Assembly (NCBI GenBank): GCA_035556515.1
Contig: DATMEO010000044.1
Coordinates: forward strand, 1-10,307
Origin: Gaiellasilicea sp035556515
Lineage (GTDB): Bacteria > Actinomycetota > Thermoleophilia > Gaiellales > Gaiellaceae
Direction: 5' to 3'
Length of the DNA: 10,307 nucleotides
The notes under the pieces are model-generated. The model did no database searches. It was not told the DNA's origin and was given only the letters and a program-made list of their open reading frames with translations. A program made the position numbers and the translations under genes. Numbering within the stretch: position 1 is the stretch's first letter; every line of letters begins with the position of its first letter. Below are positions 1-6,592 of the stretch, piece by piece.

Positions 1-224
1 AGCGGCTCGTGGCCGAGGTAGCCGAGCGCGCCGCGGCCGGCGTCGACGTCCAGCTCGCCGCCGGTGGGGGCGGCAAGACCGGCGACGAGACGGAGCAGCG
101 TCGTCTTGCCGGAGCCGTTCGCGCCCGTGACGACGAGAAAGCCGCCGCGCTCGAGCCGGAGGTCGAGCGGCCGCAGCGCGCGCCGCCGGCCGTAGCGCTT
201 CTCGACCGCGCGCGCGTGGATCAC
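1..224 (-). CDS. ccmA: ABC transporter ATP-binding protein, CcmA-like (N-terminal part, runs off the left edge)
   Basis: About 74 N-terminal residues of an ABC ATPase are present; the rest lies beyond position 1. The Walker A motif GANGSGKTT is at about residues 37-45, followed by LLRLVAGL. The segment GYLGHEP near the visible end is the Q-loop region as it appears in CcmA, the ATPase of the CcmAB exporter used in cytochrome c maturation. The GTG start (222-224) overlaps the TGA stop of the upstream prenyltransferase gene in a GTGA tetranucleotide, with no Shine-Dalgarno sequence, so translation is probably coupled. The signature motif, Walker B and the rest of the transporter cannot be seen. 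The ABC ATPase call is secure. The CcmA assignment rests on the GHEP segment and the short N-terminus, and another small ABC exporter ATPase is possible. Confidence 0.72.
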   Translation of the reverse strand, partial: MIHARAVEKRYGRRRALRPLDLRLERGGFLVVTGANGSGKTTLLRLVAGLAAPTGGELDVDAGRGALGYLGHEP

Positions 225-1084
225 AAGAGCACGTCGGCGAGGACGAAGCAGAGGAAGACGATGCTGATGACACCGTTGACGGTGAAGAAGGCCGCATCGA
301 GTCGCCGCAGGTCGCCGGGGCGCACGAGTGAATGCTCGTACGCGAGCAGCAGTGCCACCGCTGCGACGCCGAGCCAGTAGAGCAGGCCGACGTCGAGCCC
401 AAGCCCGGCGAGAGCCAGCAATGCGACCGTCCCGACGTGAAAGAGGCGGGCGCCGGCGAAGACGCCGGGCTCGCCGAAGCGGGTCGCCCATGAGTGCAGC
501 CCCTGCTCGCGGTCGTGCGTGAGATCGAAGAGCGAGTAGAAGAGGTCGAAGCCCGCGACCCAGAGCGCCACCGCTCCTCCGAGCGTCCACGCCTGCCACG
601 GCAGCTCGCCGGTGACGGCAGCCCACGCCCCGACCGGCGCCAGGCCGAGCGAGGCGCCCAGCCAGAGATGGCAGAGCCAGGTGACCTGCTTCAAGTAGGG
701 GTAGACGACGAAGAGGACGACCGGGATCGGCCAGAGCCAACGTACGAGCGGGTCGAGCTGGAAGACGGCGACGAGGAAGAGTGCGAGCGCGGCGCCGCAG
801 AGGCCGAGCACCTGCGCGCGCGAGAGCGTCCCGGCCGGAAGCTCGCGGCTCGCAGTGCGCGGATTGCGGGCGTCGACCTCGGCGTCGATCAGGCGATTCA
901 GCCCCATCGCGAGCGTCCGGGCGCCGACCATCGCCAGCGTCACCCAGAGCCAGTCGGCCGCGGAGGGCGACTCGCCGAGCGCGAGCAGCATCCCGACGTA
1001 CGCGAACGGAAGCGCGAAGACGGTGTGCTCGAGCTTCACGAGCGATGCGAAGCGCCGCGGCAGCGAGACGGCGGTCGTGCTCAT
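221..1084 (-). CDS. ubiA: UbiA-family polyprenyltransferase (4-hydroxybenzoate polyprenyltransferase-like)
   Basis: This 287-residue integral membrane protein would transfer a polyprenyl chain from its diphosphate to an aromatic acceptor. Both Asp-rich, Mg-diphosphate-binding motifs of the family are visible. The first is N63-R-L-I-D67-A-E-V-D71, followed by NPRT (74-77) and a conserved R80/P83/G85. The second is D180-LFYSLF-D187-LTH-D191, followed by G195. Hydrophobic segments near 22-37, 44-62, 92-108, 114-131, 137-158, 166-185, 210-245 and 262-287 fit the roughly nine-helix fold. The NPRT motif argues against protoheme IX farnesyltransferase (CtaB). In a respiring actinobacterium the product is most likely a quinone precursor (UbiA or MqnP type), but the sequence does not fix the acceptor. 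The ATG at 1082-1084 overlaps the upstream stop (ATGA), and its own stop overlaps the ccmA-like start. Confidence 0.9.
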   Translation of the reverse strand: MSTTAVSLPRRFASLVKLEHTVFALPFAYVGMLLALGESPSAADWLWVTLAMVGARTLAMGLNRLIDAEVDARNPRTASRELPAGTLSRAQVLGLCGAALALFLVAVFQLDPLVRWLWPIPVVLFVVYPYLKQVTWLCHLWLGASLGLAPVGAWAAVTGELPWQAWTLGGAVALWVAGFDLFYSLFDLTHDREQGLHSWATRFGEPGVFAGARLFHVGTVALLALAGLGLDVGLLYWLGVAAVALLLAYEHSLVRPGDLRRLDAAFFTVNGVISIVFLCFVLADVLL

Positions 1085-1560
1085 GTCTGCTTGTGCACCG
1101 TCTCGGCCTCGGCGAGCAGTCCGAGTGCATGTGCAAGTGCGGGCTGCAGCACCGCGTAGCCGTCGCGGCAGCCGCCCGGCGAGCCCGGGAGGTTGACGAC
1201 GAGTGTCCGAGCGTGGACCCCGGCAACCCCGCGCGAGAGCAGCGCGTGCGGTGTCTTCGCGAGCGAGTCGGCGCGGATCGCCTCCGCGATCCCCGGGGCT
1301 TCGCGATCGATCACGGAGCGCGTCGCCTCGGGGGTGACGTCGCGGGGGGCGACACCGGTGCCGCCCGTCGTGAGCACGACGGCGGCGGCCTCGGCGAGCT
1401 CGGTGATCGCGGCGGCGATCTCGCCGGCCTCGTCCGGCACGATCCGGCGCTCGACCTCGTAGCCATCGGCCGCGAGCAGCTCGGTGAGGATGTCGCCGCT
1501 CTTGTCCTCGCGTGTCCCGGCGACGACCCCGTCCGAGACCGTCAGCACCGCGGCCCTCAC
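1081..1560 (-). CDS. mog: MogA/MoaB-family molybdopterin adenylyltransferase
   Basis: This 159-residue single-domain protein of the MoCF_biosynth fold has the normal length for stand-alone MogA/MoaB. Family members adenylylate molybdopterin before molybdate insertion by MoeA. Visible landmarks are LTVSDG (6-11) in the first strand, an acidic DKSGD turn (19-23), the molybdopterin-binding loop TTGGTG (64-69) followed by APRDVTPEAT (71-80), and LPGSPGG (124-130), the C-terminal substrate loop. Translation probably starts at the GTG at 1558-1560, which overlaps the moaC stop in GTGA. A weak purine-rich AAGGCGG lies just upstream inside moaC. The stop overlaps the ubiA ATG. Position next to moaC, with moeA elsewhere in the window, supports a cofactor role. 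MogA and MoaB are hard to tell apart by eye, so the symbol is generic. Confidence 0.92.
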   Translation of the reverse strand: MRAAVLTVSDGVVAGTREDKSGDILTELLAADGYEVERRIVPDEAGEIAAAITELAEAAAVVLTTGGTGVAPRDVTPEATRSVIDREAPGIAEAIRADSLAKTPHALLSRGVAGVHARTLVVNLPGSPGGCRDGYAVLQPALAHALGLLAEAETVHKQT

Positions 1561-2003
1561 ACGACCGCCTTCGTCTTCTCGACGAGCATCACCTCGGCGA
1601 TCACCATCTCCTTGTCGATCGCCTTCGCCATGTCGTAGACGGTCAGCGCGGCGACCGAGGCCGCCGTCAGAGCCTCCATCTCGACCCCGGTCTGCGCGGT
1701 CGTCTCTGCCGCGGCCGTGATCTCGACGCCGTCGGCGACGACGTCGAGCGAGACCTCGACGAGCGAGAGCGGCAGCGGATGGCAGAGCGGAATCAGGTCG
1801 CTCGTCCGCTTCGCGGCCATGATCCCCGCGAGCTGGGCAGTCGTCAGCGCGTCGCCTTTCGGCAGTGCGCCGAGCCGCTGGGCGGTTGCGGGAGCCATCC
1901 GCACCGACGCGCGCGCGACAGCGCGACGCCGCGAGAGCGGCTTGCCGCCGACGTCGACCATGCGGACCGCGCCGGCGTCATCGACATGGGAGAGGTCGCT
2001 CAT
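1557..2003 (-). CDS. moaC: Cyclic pyranopterin monophosphate synthase MoaC
   Basis: MoaC converts the MoaA product (3',8-cyclo-7,8-dihydro-GTP) to cyclic pyranopterin monophosphate, an early step of molybdenum-cofactor synthesis. The 148 residues are near the family norm and nearly every signature is readable: MVDV (15-18), LPKGD (47-51), AGIMAAKRTSDLIPLCHPL (59-77), GVEMEALTA (106-114) and YDMAKAID (123-130). By alignment with E. coli MoaC, catalytic K51, H77, D128 and K131 correspond to K49, H75, D124 and K127 here. The C-terminus is shorter than in E. coli and ends soon after the last strand. The ATG at 2001-2003 overlaps the stop of the upstream otsA-like gene (ATGA), and its stop overlaps the mog GTG. 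No moaA appears in the window. Confidence 0.97.
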   Translation of the reverse strand: MSDLSHVDDAGAVRMVDVGGKPLSRRRAVARASVRMAPATAQRLGALPKGDALTTAQLAGIMAAKRTSDLIPLCHPLPLSLVEVSLDVVADGVEITAAAETTAQTGVEMEALTAASVAALTVYDMAKAIDKEMVIAEVMLVEKTKAVV

Positions 2004-3406
2004 GGCTGGCGAATGCTACTCGCGGCGTCGAGGTCGGCCAGCTGCGCCGCGATCCACTCCTCGAGATCGTGCTCGCGGACATGAGCTGTGATCGCCTGCT
2101 GGAAGGCGCGGCGCTCGTCCTCACCGAGCGCGAGCGCCTGCTCGAGCGCGTCCGCGGTGGCGGAGACGTCGAGCGGCTCGACCGGGACGACCCAGGCGCT
2201 CAGCTCCTCGAACGCGCCTGCGTTGACAGATAAGACAACGATTCCTGCACGCTCGTTCACAACCGGCGCCTCCTTCGCGACCAGGTTGAGCCCGTCCATG
2301 ACCGCGTTGACGAGCAGGACGTCGAACTGCTTGTACGACGCGATCGACGCCGGAAAGTCGTCGGCGATCCGAAGCGTCAGCGCGCCCGGAAAGCTCGCCT
2401 CGACCTCGGCGGCCGCGTCCTCGATCCGGCGGCGCTCCTCGATGTACTCGGGGATCTCCTGCCGGGACGCGTCGAGCAGCGCGAGCATGCGGACGCGGCC
2501 GCGCAGGTCGGGCCGGCGCGCGAGCAGGACGCGGAAGGCCTCGAGCCCCCGTGGCACGTTCTTCGATGGATCGGTGCGATCGACCCGCACGATCAGCCGC
2601 TCCGGCCGCTCGGCCTGAAGCTCGCGCTCGCGGGCCAGCACCTGCTCGCTGCGCGCGAGGACGTCGAACTCGTCCGGGTCGATGGAGATCGGATGCGCGG
2701 TCACGCGCTGCTCATCCGGCTCGAGCCCGAGGCTGCGGCAGCACTCGAGGAACGCGCGACGCCAGCGCTGAGTGTGGAAGCCGGCGACGTCGCACGCGAG
2801 CAGCCCTTCATGGATCTCACGGACGATCGGCTCCGGCAGCACCGACCACCCGTCCGAGCCGACCCAGGGGATGTGCGTGAAGTGCGCCAGCGCGGCCTCC
2901 GACTCTTGCTCACGCACGAATCCCGGCGCGACGTAAAGGTGGTAGTCGTGGAAGAGGACGGCCGCGTCCGGCTCGCGCCCGAGCTCGTCCACGACGGCAT
3001 CAGCGAACGCCCTGTTGACCGGCACGTAGCCGTCGTCCCAGGCGCGACGCAGATCCTGGCCGGGGTCGTGCTTCAGCTCCCAGAGGTCGTGCTGGACGAA
3101 CCAGAGCGCCGGGTTCGCGATCACGTTGTAGTAGAGGTCGTACGCAGAGGGGCGGTGCGCCACGAGCCGGAGCCGGTAGCGCGAGCCGTCGCGCGCGGTC
3201 TCGTCGACCGGGCCTGACGCCGCGACGGCGCGATCCTCGTCCGAGATCGCGCTCGCAATCCAGGTGACGTCGTGATGGGAGACGAGCGGCGCCAGCGCCG
3301 TCACGAGGCCGCCCGCACCACGCTTCGTGATCCGCCCGCCGCCCTCGCGGCCGTACGAGATCGGACCGCGGTTGGAGACGACGATCAGCTTCCGCCGTTC
3401 TGTCAT
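2000..3406 (-). CDS. otsA: Trehalose-6-phosphate synthase (GT20 family)
   Basis: Family GT20 makes trehalose-6-phosphate from a nucleotide-activated glucose and glucose-6-phosphate; trehalose protects against osmotic, drying and heat stress. The 468 residues match a single synthase domain with no fused OtsB phosphatase. The N-terminal half has VSNRGP (10-15), GAGGL (30-34), YYN (92-94), LW (101-102), HDYHL (153-157) and HIPW (178-181). The C-terminal half has R277-TDPS-K282-N and MDGLNLVAKE (370-379). These align with E. coli OtsA R9, D130, H154, R262, K267, D361 and E369, so the active site looks intact. The phosphate-binding loop reads DPSKN rather than the classic DYxKG, marking a divergent subgroup, so sugar specificity is less certain. 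The gene lies 12 nt after the anti-sigma gene with no clear Shine-Dalgarno sequence, and overlaps moaC by 4 nt. No otsB is in view. Confidence 0.88.
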   Translation of the reverse strand: MTERRKLIVVSNRGPISYGREGGGRITKRGAGGLVTALAPLVSHHDVTWIASAISDEDRAVAASGPVDETARDGSRYRLRLVAHRPSAYDLYYNVIANPALWFVQHDLWELKHDPGQDLRRAWDDGYVPVNRAFADAVVDELGREPDAAVLFHDYHLYVAPGFVREQESEAALAHFTHIPWVGSDGWSVLPEPIVREIHEGLLACDVAGFHTQRWRRAFLECCRSLGLEPDEQRVTAHPISIDPDEFDVLARSEQVLARERELQAERPERLIVRVDRTDPSKNVPRGLEAFRVLLARRPDLRGRVRMLALLDASRQEIPEYIEERRRIEDAAAEVEASFPGALTLRIADDFPASIASYKQFDVLLVNAVMDGLNLVAKEAPVVNERAGIVVLSVNAGAFEELSAWVVPVEPLDVSATADALEQALALGEDERRAFQQAITAHVREHDLEEWIAAQLADLDAASSIRQP

Positions 3407-3418
3407 CGGACGCGGAGA

Positions 3419-3856
3419 CTAGAGCAGCTTGACGAAGCGGAGGCGCGAGCCCTTGCCGCTCGGACCGTCGCCGATCTCGACCTCGTCGGCGATCGAGCGG
3501 ATGATCGCGATTCCAAGGCCTCCCTCGGTCAGCACCTCGTCGTCGCTCTTCGCGCCATCGGCGGGCTCGAAGCCGGTGCCGTCGTCGGCGACCTCGACGA
3601 TCAGGCGGTCGTCGCGCAGCTCGAAGCTGATGTCGACGTGACCCTCGCCGTCCCCGTAGGCATGGCGAACGGAGTTGGAGCAGGCCTCGGTGAGGGCTAG
3701 CTTCAGGTCGGCGAGCGTCTCGTCGGGGAACGCGCGAACCCGCGAGAGCCCGGCCAGGGCGAGCCGGGACAGCGTGATGTACTCCGGCTTGGCCGGAATC
3801 GTCAACCGCACGGTCCGGCCGAGGTCGCCGTCCATGGTGACCGCCTGCTCGCTCAT
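3419..3856 (-). CDS. rsbW: Anti-sigma factor / serine kinase, SpoIIAB-RsbW type (HATPase_c_2 domain)
   Basis: This 145-residue GHKL-ATPase protein of the RsbW/SpoIIAB class would bind a SigB/SigF-type sigma factor and phosphorylate an STAS anti-anti-sigma protein. The N-box E57-ACS-N61-SVRHAY, the G1 box D91-D92-GTGF and the G2 box EGGLGIAII (111-119) are intact; the protein ends in a typical SRLRFVKLL strand. The frame stays open to 3922, but those extra residues would overlap the promoter at 3913-3939, so I reject that start. The ATG at 3856 is preceded by GGGG a few bases upstream. A second ATG at 3835, after AGGCGG, is a real alternative and gives 138 residues. No sigma factor or STAS gene is adjacent, so its partners must be elsewhere. 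The downstream gene is the trehalose synthase. The symbol names the class, not a proven orthologue. Confidence 0.85.
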   Translation of the reverse strand: MSEQAVTMDGDLGRTVRLTIPAKPEYITLSRLALAGLSRVRAFPDETLADLKLALTEACSNSVRHAYGDGEGHVDISFELRDDRLIVEVADDGTGFEPADGAKSDDEVLTEGGLGIAIIRSIADEVEIGDGPSGKGSRLRFVKLL

Positions 3857-3912
3857 GCGCCCCGATCCGTCGATTGTCCTACCGAAAGCTCCCGAACTCT
3901 CACAACTCCTAC

Positions 3913-3939
3913 TTACCCACAACCGATGCGGTCTAAACC
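3913..3939 (-). promoter_or_regulatory. SigB/SigF-type stress promoter upstream of the anti-sigma gene
   Basis: On the minus strand GTTT (3935-3938, within GGTTTA) is followed after 16 nt by GGGTAA (3913-3918). This fits the GTTT-N(13-17)-GGGTA pattern of B. subtilis SigB, mycobacterial SigF and Streptomyces SigB-family promoters. Transcription would start near 3903-3907 and give a leader of about 50 nt before the ATG at 3856. The element lies between the htrA stop (3944) and the anti-sigma start. An anti-sigma gene transcribed by its own target sigma factor is the usual autoregulatory arrangement in this family, which strengthens the call. The match was found by eye and not scored statistically. 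Confidence 0.65.
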
Positions 3940-3942
3940 GCG
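3929..3942. repeat. Short inverted repeat overlapping the -35 region
   Basis: The 14 bases gcggtctaaaccgc form two 5-bp arms (gcggt and accgc) around a 4-base loop, immediately downstream of the htrA stop. It overlaps the GTTT element of the stress promoter. No T-run follows on either strand, so it is a poor intrinsic terminator. It could be a small operator or simply chance in GC-rich DNA. Confidence 0.25.
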
Positions 3943-3943
3943 T

Positions 3944-5140
3944 CTAGCGGGGTGGATTGAGCGGGCGCTCGGTCAGGCGGACGCGGACGGTCTCGCGCTT
4001 GCCCTTGCCGCGCCGGAGCACGGTCACGGCGACGGTCTGTCCGGGGCGCAGGCTGTCGGTGACGATGCGGGCGATGTCGGCGGCCCGCTCGACCTTGCGG
4101 CCGGCGAATGCGACGATCAGATCGCCGCCGATGTTGATCGGGACGCCGTTGAACACCTCCTGGTTCGCGGAGCCGTGCAGGCCCGCGCGCGCGGCCGGCG
4201 CGTCCGCAACGACCCCCTGGATCAGCGCCCCGCGCGGCGCACCGAGCCCGTAGCGGCGCGAGATCGCCGGCGTCACGTCCTGCGTGGTGACGCCGACGTA
4301 GGCGTAAGCGACCTTGCCGGTCGAGATCAACTGCTCCATCGAGCGGCGCGCCGAGTTGATCGGAATCGCGAAGCCGACGCCCTCGGCGTTGCCCGAGTCG
4401 GAGCGGATCTGGGCGTTGATCCCGATCACGCGGCCGCGGGCGTCGAGCAGTGGCCCGCCGGAGTTGCCGTGGTTGATCGGCGCATCGATCTGGATCGCGT
4501 CGGAGACGTCGTAGACGGACGTGAGCGAGTCGATCGAGCGCTCGGTCGCGGAGACGACGCCGACGGCGAGGGAGCTCTCCTGCCCGAACGGGCTGCCGAT
4601 TGCGGCGACGGGCTCGCCGACGACGACGCGGCTCGAGTCGCCGAGCGGGACCGGTGCGACGGCGTGATCCTCCGGGTCGACCTTGACCAGCCCGGTGTCG
4701 TTGAAGAGATCCCAGCCGACGATCGAGCCGGAGATCCGGTCGCCGTCCTGGAAGGCGACGTAGATCCGCTCGGCGCCCCTCACCGCCGCCCCTTCGGAGC
4801 CCGAAGTCGTGACGACGTGCGAGTTCGTCAGGATGTGGCCCTCCTCGGAGACGATGAAGCCCGAGCCCTGCGAGCGCTGGCCGTTCGGAAAGTAGGAGTA
4901 GATCGTGACGACCCCTCCCGAGCGGTTCGCGTAGATCCGCGCCGGGTCGAAGCCGTTACCGAGCAGCGGTGCCGTCGTCGGCGAGGCGCCACCGGACTCC
5001 GTCTGCACCGTCGGGACGACGACCGTGCGGACGCCGCTGTCGCCACCGACCCAGCCGGCGGCCGAGCCGACCACGAGCACGACGGCGGCGCCGAGGCAGG
5101 CGGCCACGATCGACACTGCTGCGAGGGCACCGGCGCGCAT
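3944..5140 (-). CDS. HtrA/DegP-like membrane-anchored trypsin-like serine protease with PDZ domain
   Basis: This 398-residue protein is a likely envelope quality-control protease. A short cytoplasmic start leads into one membrane segment (about 4-26), then a low-complexity linker (27-65), the S1C protease domain (about 66-275) and one PDZ domain (about 280-390). The triad is H108 (TNSHVV), D148 (DLFNDTGLVKV) and S227 (GNSGGP). The usual DLAVLK motif is varied to DTGLVKV. The ATG at 5138-5140 is chosen because it sits directly before the membrane segment. GTG at 5147-5149 is possible; the longer open frame to 5266 overlaps the kinase gene and adds only a low-complexity Arg/Ser-rich stretch. 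The gene follows the kinase by 31 nt, an arrangement like PepD after MprAB in mycobacteria, which suggests control by that system. A leaderless or weak Shine-Dalgarno start is likely. Confidence 0.93.
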   Translation of the reverse strand: MRAGALAAVSIVAACLGAAVVLVVGSAAGWVGGDSGVRTVVVPTVQTESGGASPTTAPLLGNGFDPARIYANRSGGVVTIYSYFPNGQRSQGSGFIVSEEGHILTNSHVVTTSGSEGAAVRGAERIYVAFQDGDRISGSIVGWDLFNDTGLVKVDPEDHAVAPVPLGDSSRVVVGEPVAAIGSPFGQESSLAVGVVSATERSIDSLTSVYDVSDAIQIDAPINHGNSGGPLLDARGRVIGINAQIRSDSGNAEGVGFAIPINSARRSMEQLISTGKVAYAYVGVTTQDVTPAISRRYGLGAPRGALIQGVVADAPAARAGLHGSANQEVFNGVPINIGGDLIVAFAGRKVERAADIARIVTDSLRPGQTVAVTVLRRGKGKRETVRVRLTERPLNPPR

Positions 5141-5165
5141 CGGGGTCACTGTAGCGGCGCGGTCG

Positions 5166-5185
5166 CCGTTTTCACGTGAAAACGG
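5166..5185. promoter_or_regulatory. 20-bp perfect palindrome at the kinase-protease junction
   Basis: The sequence ccgttttcacgtgaaaacgg equals its own reverse complement over all 20 bases, with a CACGTG core flanked by TTTT and AAAA. It covers the last kinase codons and the TGA stop (5172-5174) and ends 25 bases before the protease ATG. It could be the operator of a dimeric regulator. In RNA it could form an 8-bp hairpin with an ACGT loop. No U-run follows the hairpin in the direction of transcription, so classic termination is unlikely. The A/T-rich half sites stand out against the GC-rich background. Confidence 0.55.
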
Positions 5186-6587
5186 ACTCGGCCGGCTCGG
5201 CCGTGACCGACGTCGGCGCCGCGCCGAGCACGACGCGCACGACCGTCCGCCCGGCGCGCGAGTCAAGCGCGACCTCGCCGCCCATCATCTGCACCAACTC
5301 CCGCGCGATCGCGAGCCCGAGGCCGCTGCCTGACGCGATCGTGCCCTCACCGCGATAGAAGCGGTCGAAGACATGGGGAGCGTGCTCGGGCGCGATTCCC
5401 GGCCCGTCGTCCTCGACCTCGATCGAGGCGTGCTCGCGGTCGGCCCAGGCGCGCAGCGTCACGCGTGTTCCTTCCGGCGTGTGCGTGAGCGCGTTGTCGA
5501 GCAGTGCCCTGACGACCTGCAGCACACGCAGCTCGTCTGCGCGGGCGACCGGATGGCCCTGGACGACGGCCTCGACGGCGTGCCGCTTCCGCTCGGCCAG
5601 AACGCTGAACTCGGCACAGACGACGCGCGCCACCTCTCCGAGGTCGACGGGCTCGTGCTCGACGTGCATTCGTCCCGCGTCGAGCCGCGAGAGATCGAGC
5701 AGGTCGGTCGCCAGTTTCGCGAGGCGGTCGACCTGCTCGCGCATCGTCTCGAGGAACTCCTGCCGCGTCGCCTCGTCGACGTCCTCGTCCGCCATCAGCT
5801 CGAGGAAGCCGCCGAGGGAGAAGAGCGGCGTGCGGAGCTCGTGCGACGCGTTGGCGATGAACTCGCTGCGGGCGCGGTCGAGCTTGCCGAGGCGTCCGCG
5901 CATGCGCTCGAACGCGCTCGCGAGGTCGCCGAGCTCGTCGTTGCCCGTGTCGACGACCGGCTCGTCGAAGCGGCCACCCGCGATCCGCTCCGCCGCGCGC
6001 TCGAGCCGCCGGATCCGCTTCGCGTGGAACGACGCGGCCACGTAGCCGACGATGGCCGCGAAGAGAAGGGCGATCAGGCCGGCAAAGAGGAGCCGCCGCT
6101 CGATCAGCTTCAGGCTCGAGAGCGGGTCGGCCAGCGAATCGCTGAGCAGGATCACGACCCCCTCGTTCTCGAGCGGAACCGCGACCTCGGCGAACTGACG
6201 CCCTTCGCGCTCGACGGTGCCGCGCTCGAGCACGCGGCTACGTGTCGCCTCCAGCGCAACCGGATCGCGCGCGACGTCGAGTGACGCCGCCGTGTTCGAG
6301 TCGCCGAAGACGAACGGCTGATTCTGGAGGATCGAATAGACGACGACGCGGGCCTGGAACACCGACGCCGCCCGCTCCGAGAACTCCTGCTCGCTGCCGA
6401 CCTGGGTCGCATAGTTGCGCGCTACCGTCCGGGCGTCCTCCTCGAGCTGATCGAGCTTGGCGTTGACGAGCTCCGCCTCGAGCGAGGGGACGACGATCAG
6501 GTAGACGACGCCGAGCGAGCCGGTGACGACGGCGACGAGCGCGAGCGCCAGACGGAGGCGGATCCCGCGGAGCGTGGGCCGGCGCAC
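5172..6587 (-). CDS. Two-component sensor histidine kinase (HAMP, HisKA, HATPase_c)
   Basis: This 471-residue membrane kinase should autophosphorylate on His and pass phosphate to the response regulator encoded just upstream. TM1 is at about 13-34 and is followed by an extracytoplasmic sensor region (35-164) that I do not recognise. TM2 (about 166-186), HAMP (187-238) and HisKA come next, with phosphoacceptor H249 in NASHELRTPL. The ATPase domain has N-box N365 (LLDNALTHT), G1 DDGPG (393-397), the F-box VFDRFYRG (406-413) and G2 GSGLGLAI (420-427). All catalytic elements are intact. The GTG start (6585-6587) lies 5 nt after the regulator stop; GGGAG (6599-6603) is a rather distant Shine-Dalgarno candidate. 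The C-terminal codons lie within a 20-bp palindrome. The order regulator-kinase-HtrA protease suggests an envelope-stress role as in MprB; the signal itself is unknown. Confidence 0.95.
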   Translation of the reverse strand: MRRPTLRGIRLRLALALVAVVTGSLGVVYLIVVPSLEAELVNAKLDQLEEDARTVARNYATQVGSEQEFSERAASVFQARVVVYSILQNQPFVFGDSNTAASLDVARDPVALEATRSRVLERGTVEREGRQFAEVAVPLENEGVVILLSDSLADPLSSLKLIERRLLFAGLIALLFAAIVGYVAASFHAKRIRRLERAAERIAGGRFDEPVVDTGNDELGDLASAFERMRGRLGKLDRARSEFIANASHELRTPLFSLGGFLELMADEDVDEATRQEFLETMREQVDRLAKLATDLLDLSRLDAGRMHVEHEPVDLGEVARVVCAEFSVLAERKRHAVEAVVQGHPVARADELRVLQVVRALLDNALTHTPEGTRVTLRAWADREHASIEVEDDGPGIAPEHAPHVFDRFYRGEGTIASGSGLGLAIARELVQMMGGEVALDSRAGRTVVRVVLGAAPTSVTAEPAESVFT

Positions 6588-6592
6588 GCCGC

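Noticed and set aside
3857..3922. N-terminal extension of the anti-sigma gene by 22 codons
   Set aside because: It would start inside the GGGTAA promoter box region and adds no family-conserved sequence.
3929..3942. Intrinsic terminator after the protease gene
   Set aside because: The stem is only 5 bp with no following T-run, so I list it only as a weak inverted repeat.
3926..5179. A 417-codon plus-strand open frame opposite the protease gene
   Set aside because: Its translation is Asp/Arg/Ala-rich with no recognisable fold and mirrors the HtrA-like gene, whose catalytic triad is plain.
5141..5266. N-terminal extension of the protease gene by 42 codons
   Set aside because: It overlaps the kinase gene, runs through the palindrome and encodes Arg/Ser-rich sequence; the ATG at 5140 sits right before the membrane anchor.
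5373..6284. A 303-codon plus-strand open frame opposite the histidine kinase
   Set aside because: It is a charged low-complexity translation with no motif; the kinase boxes on the minus strand explain the region.
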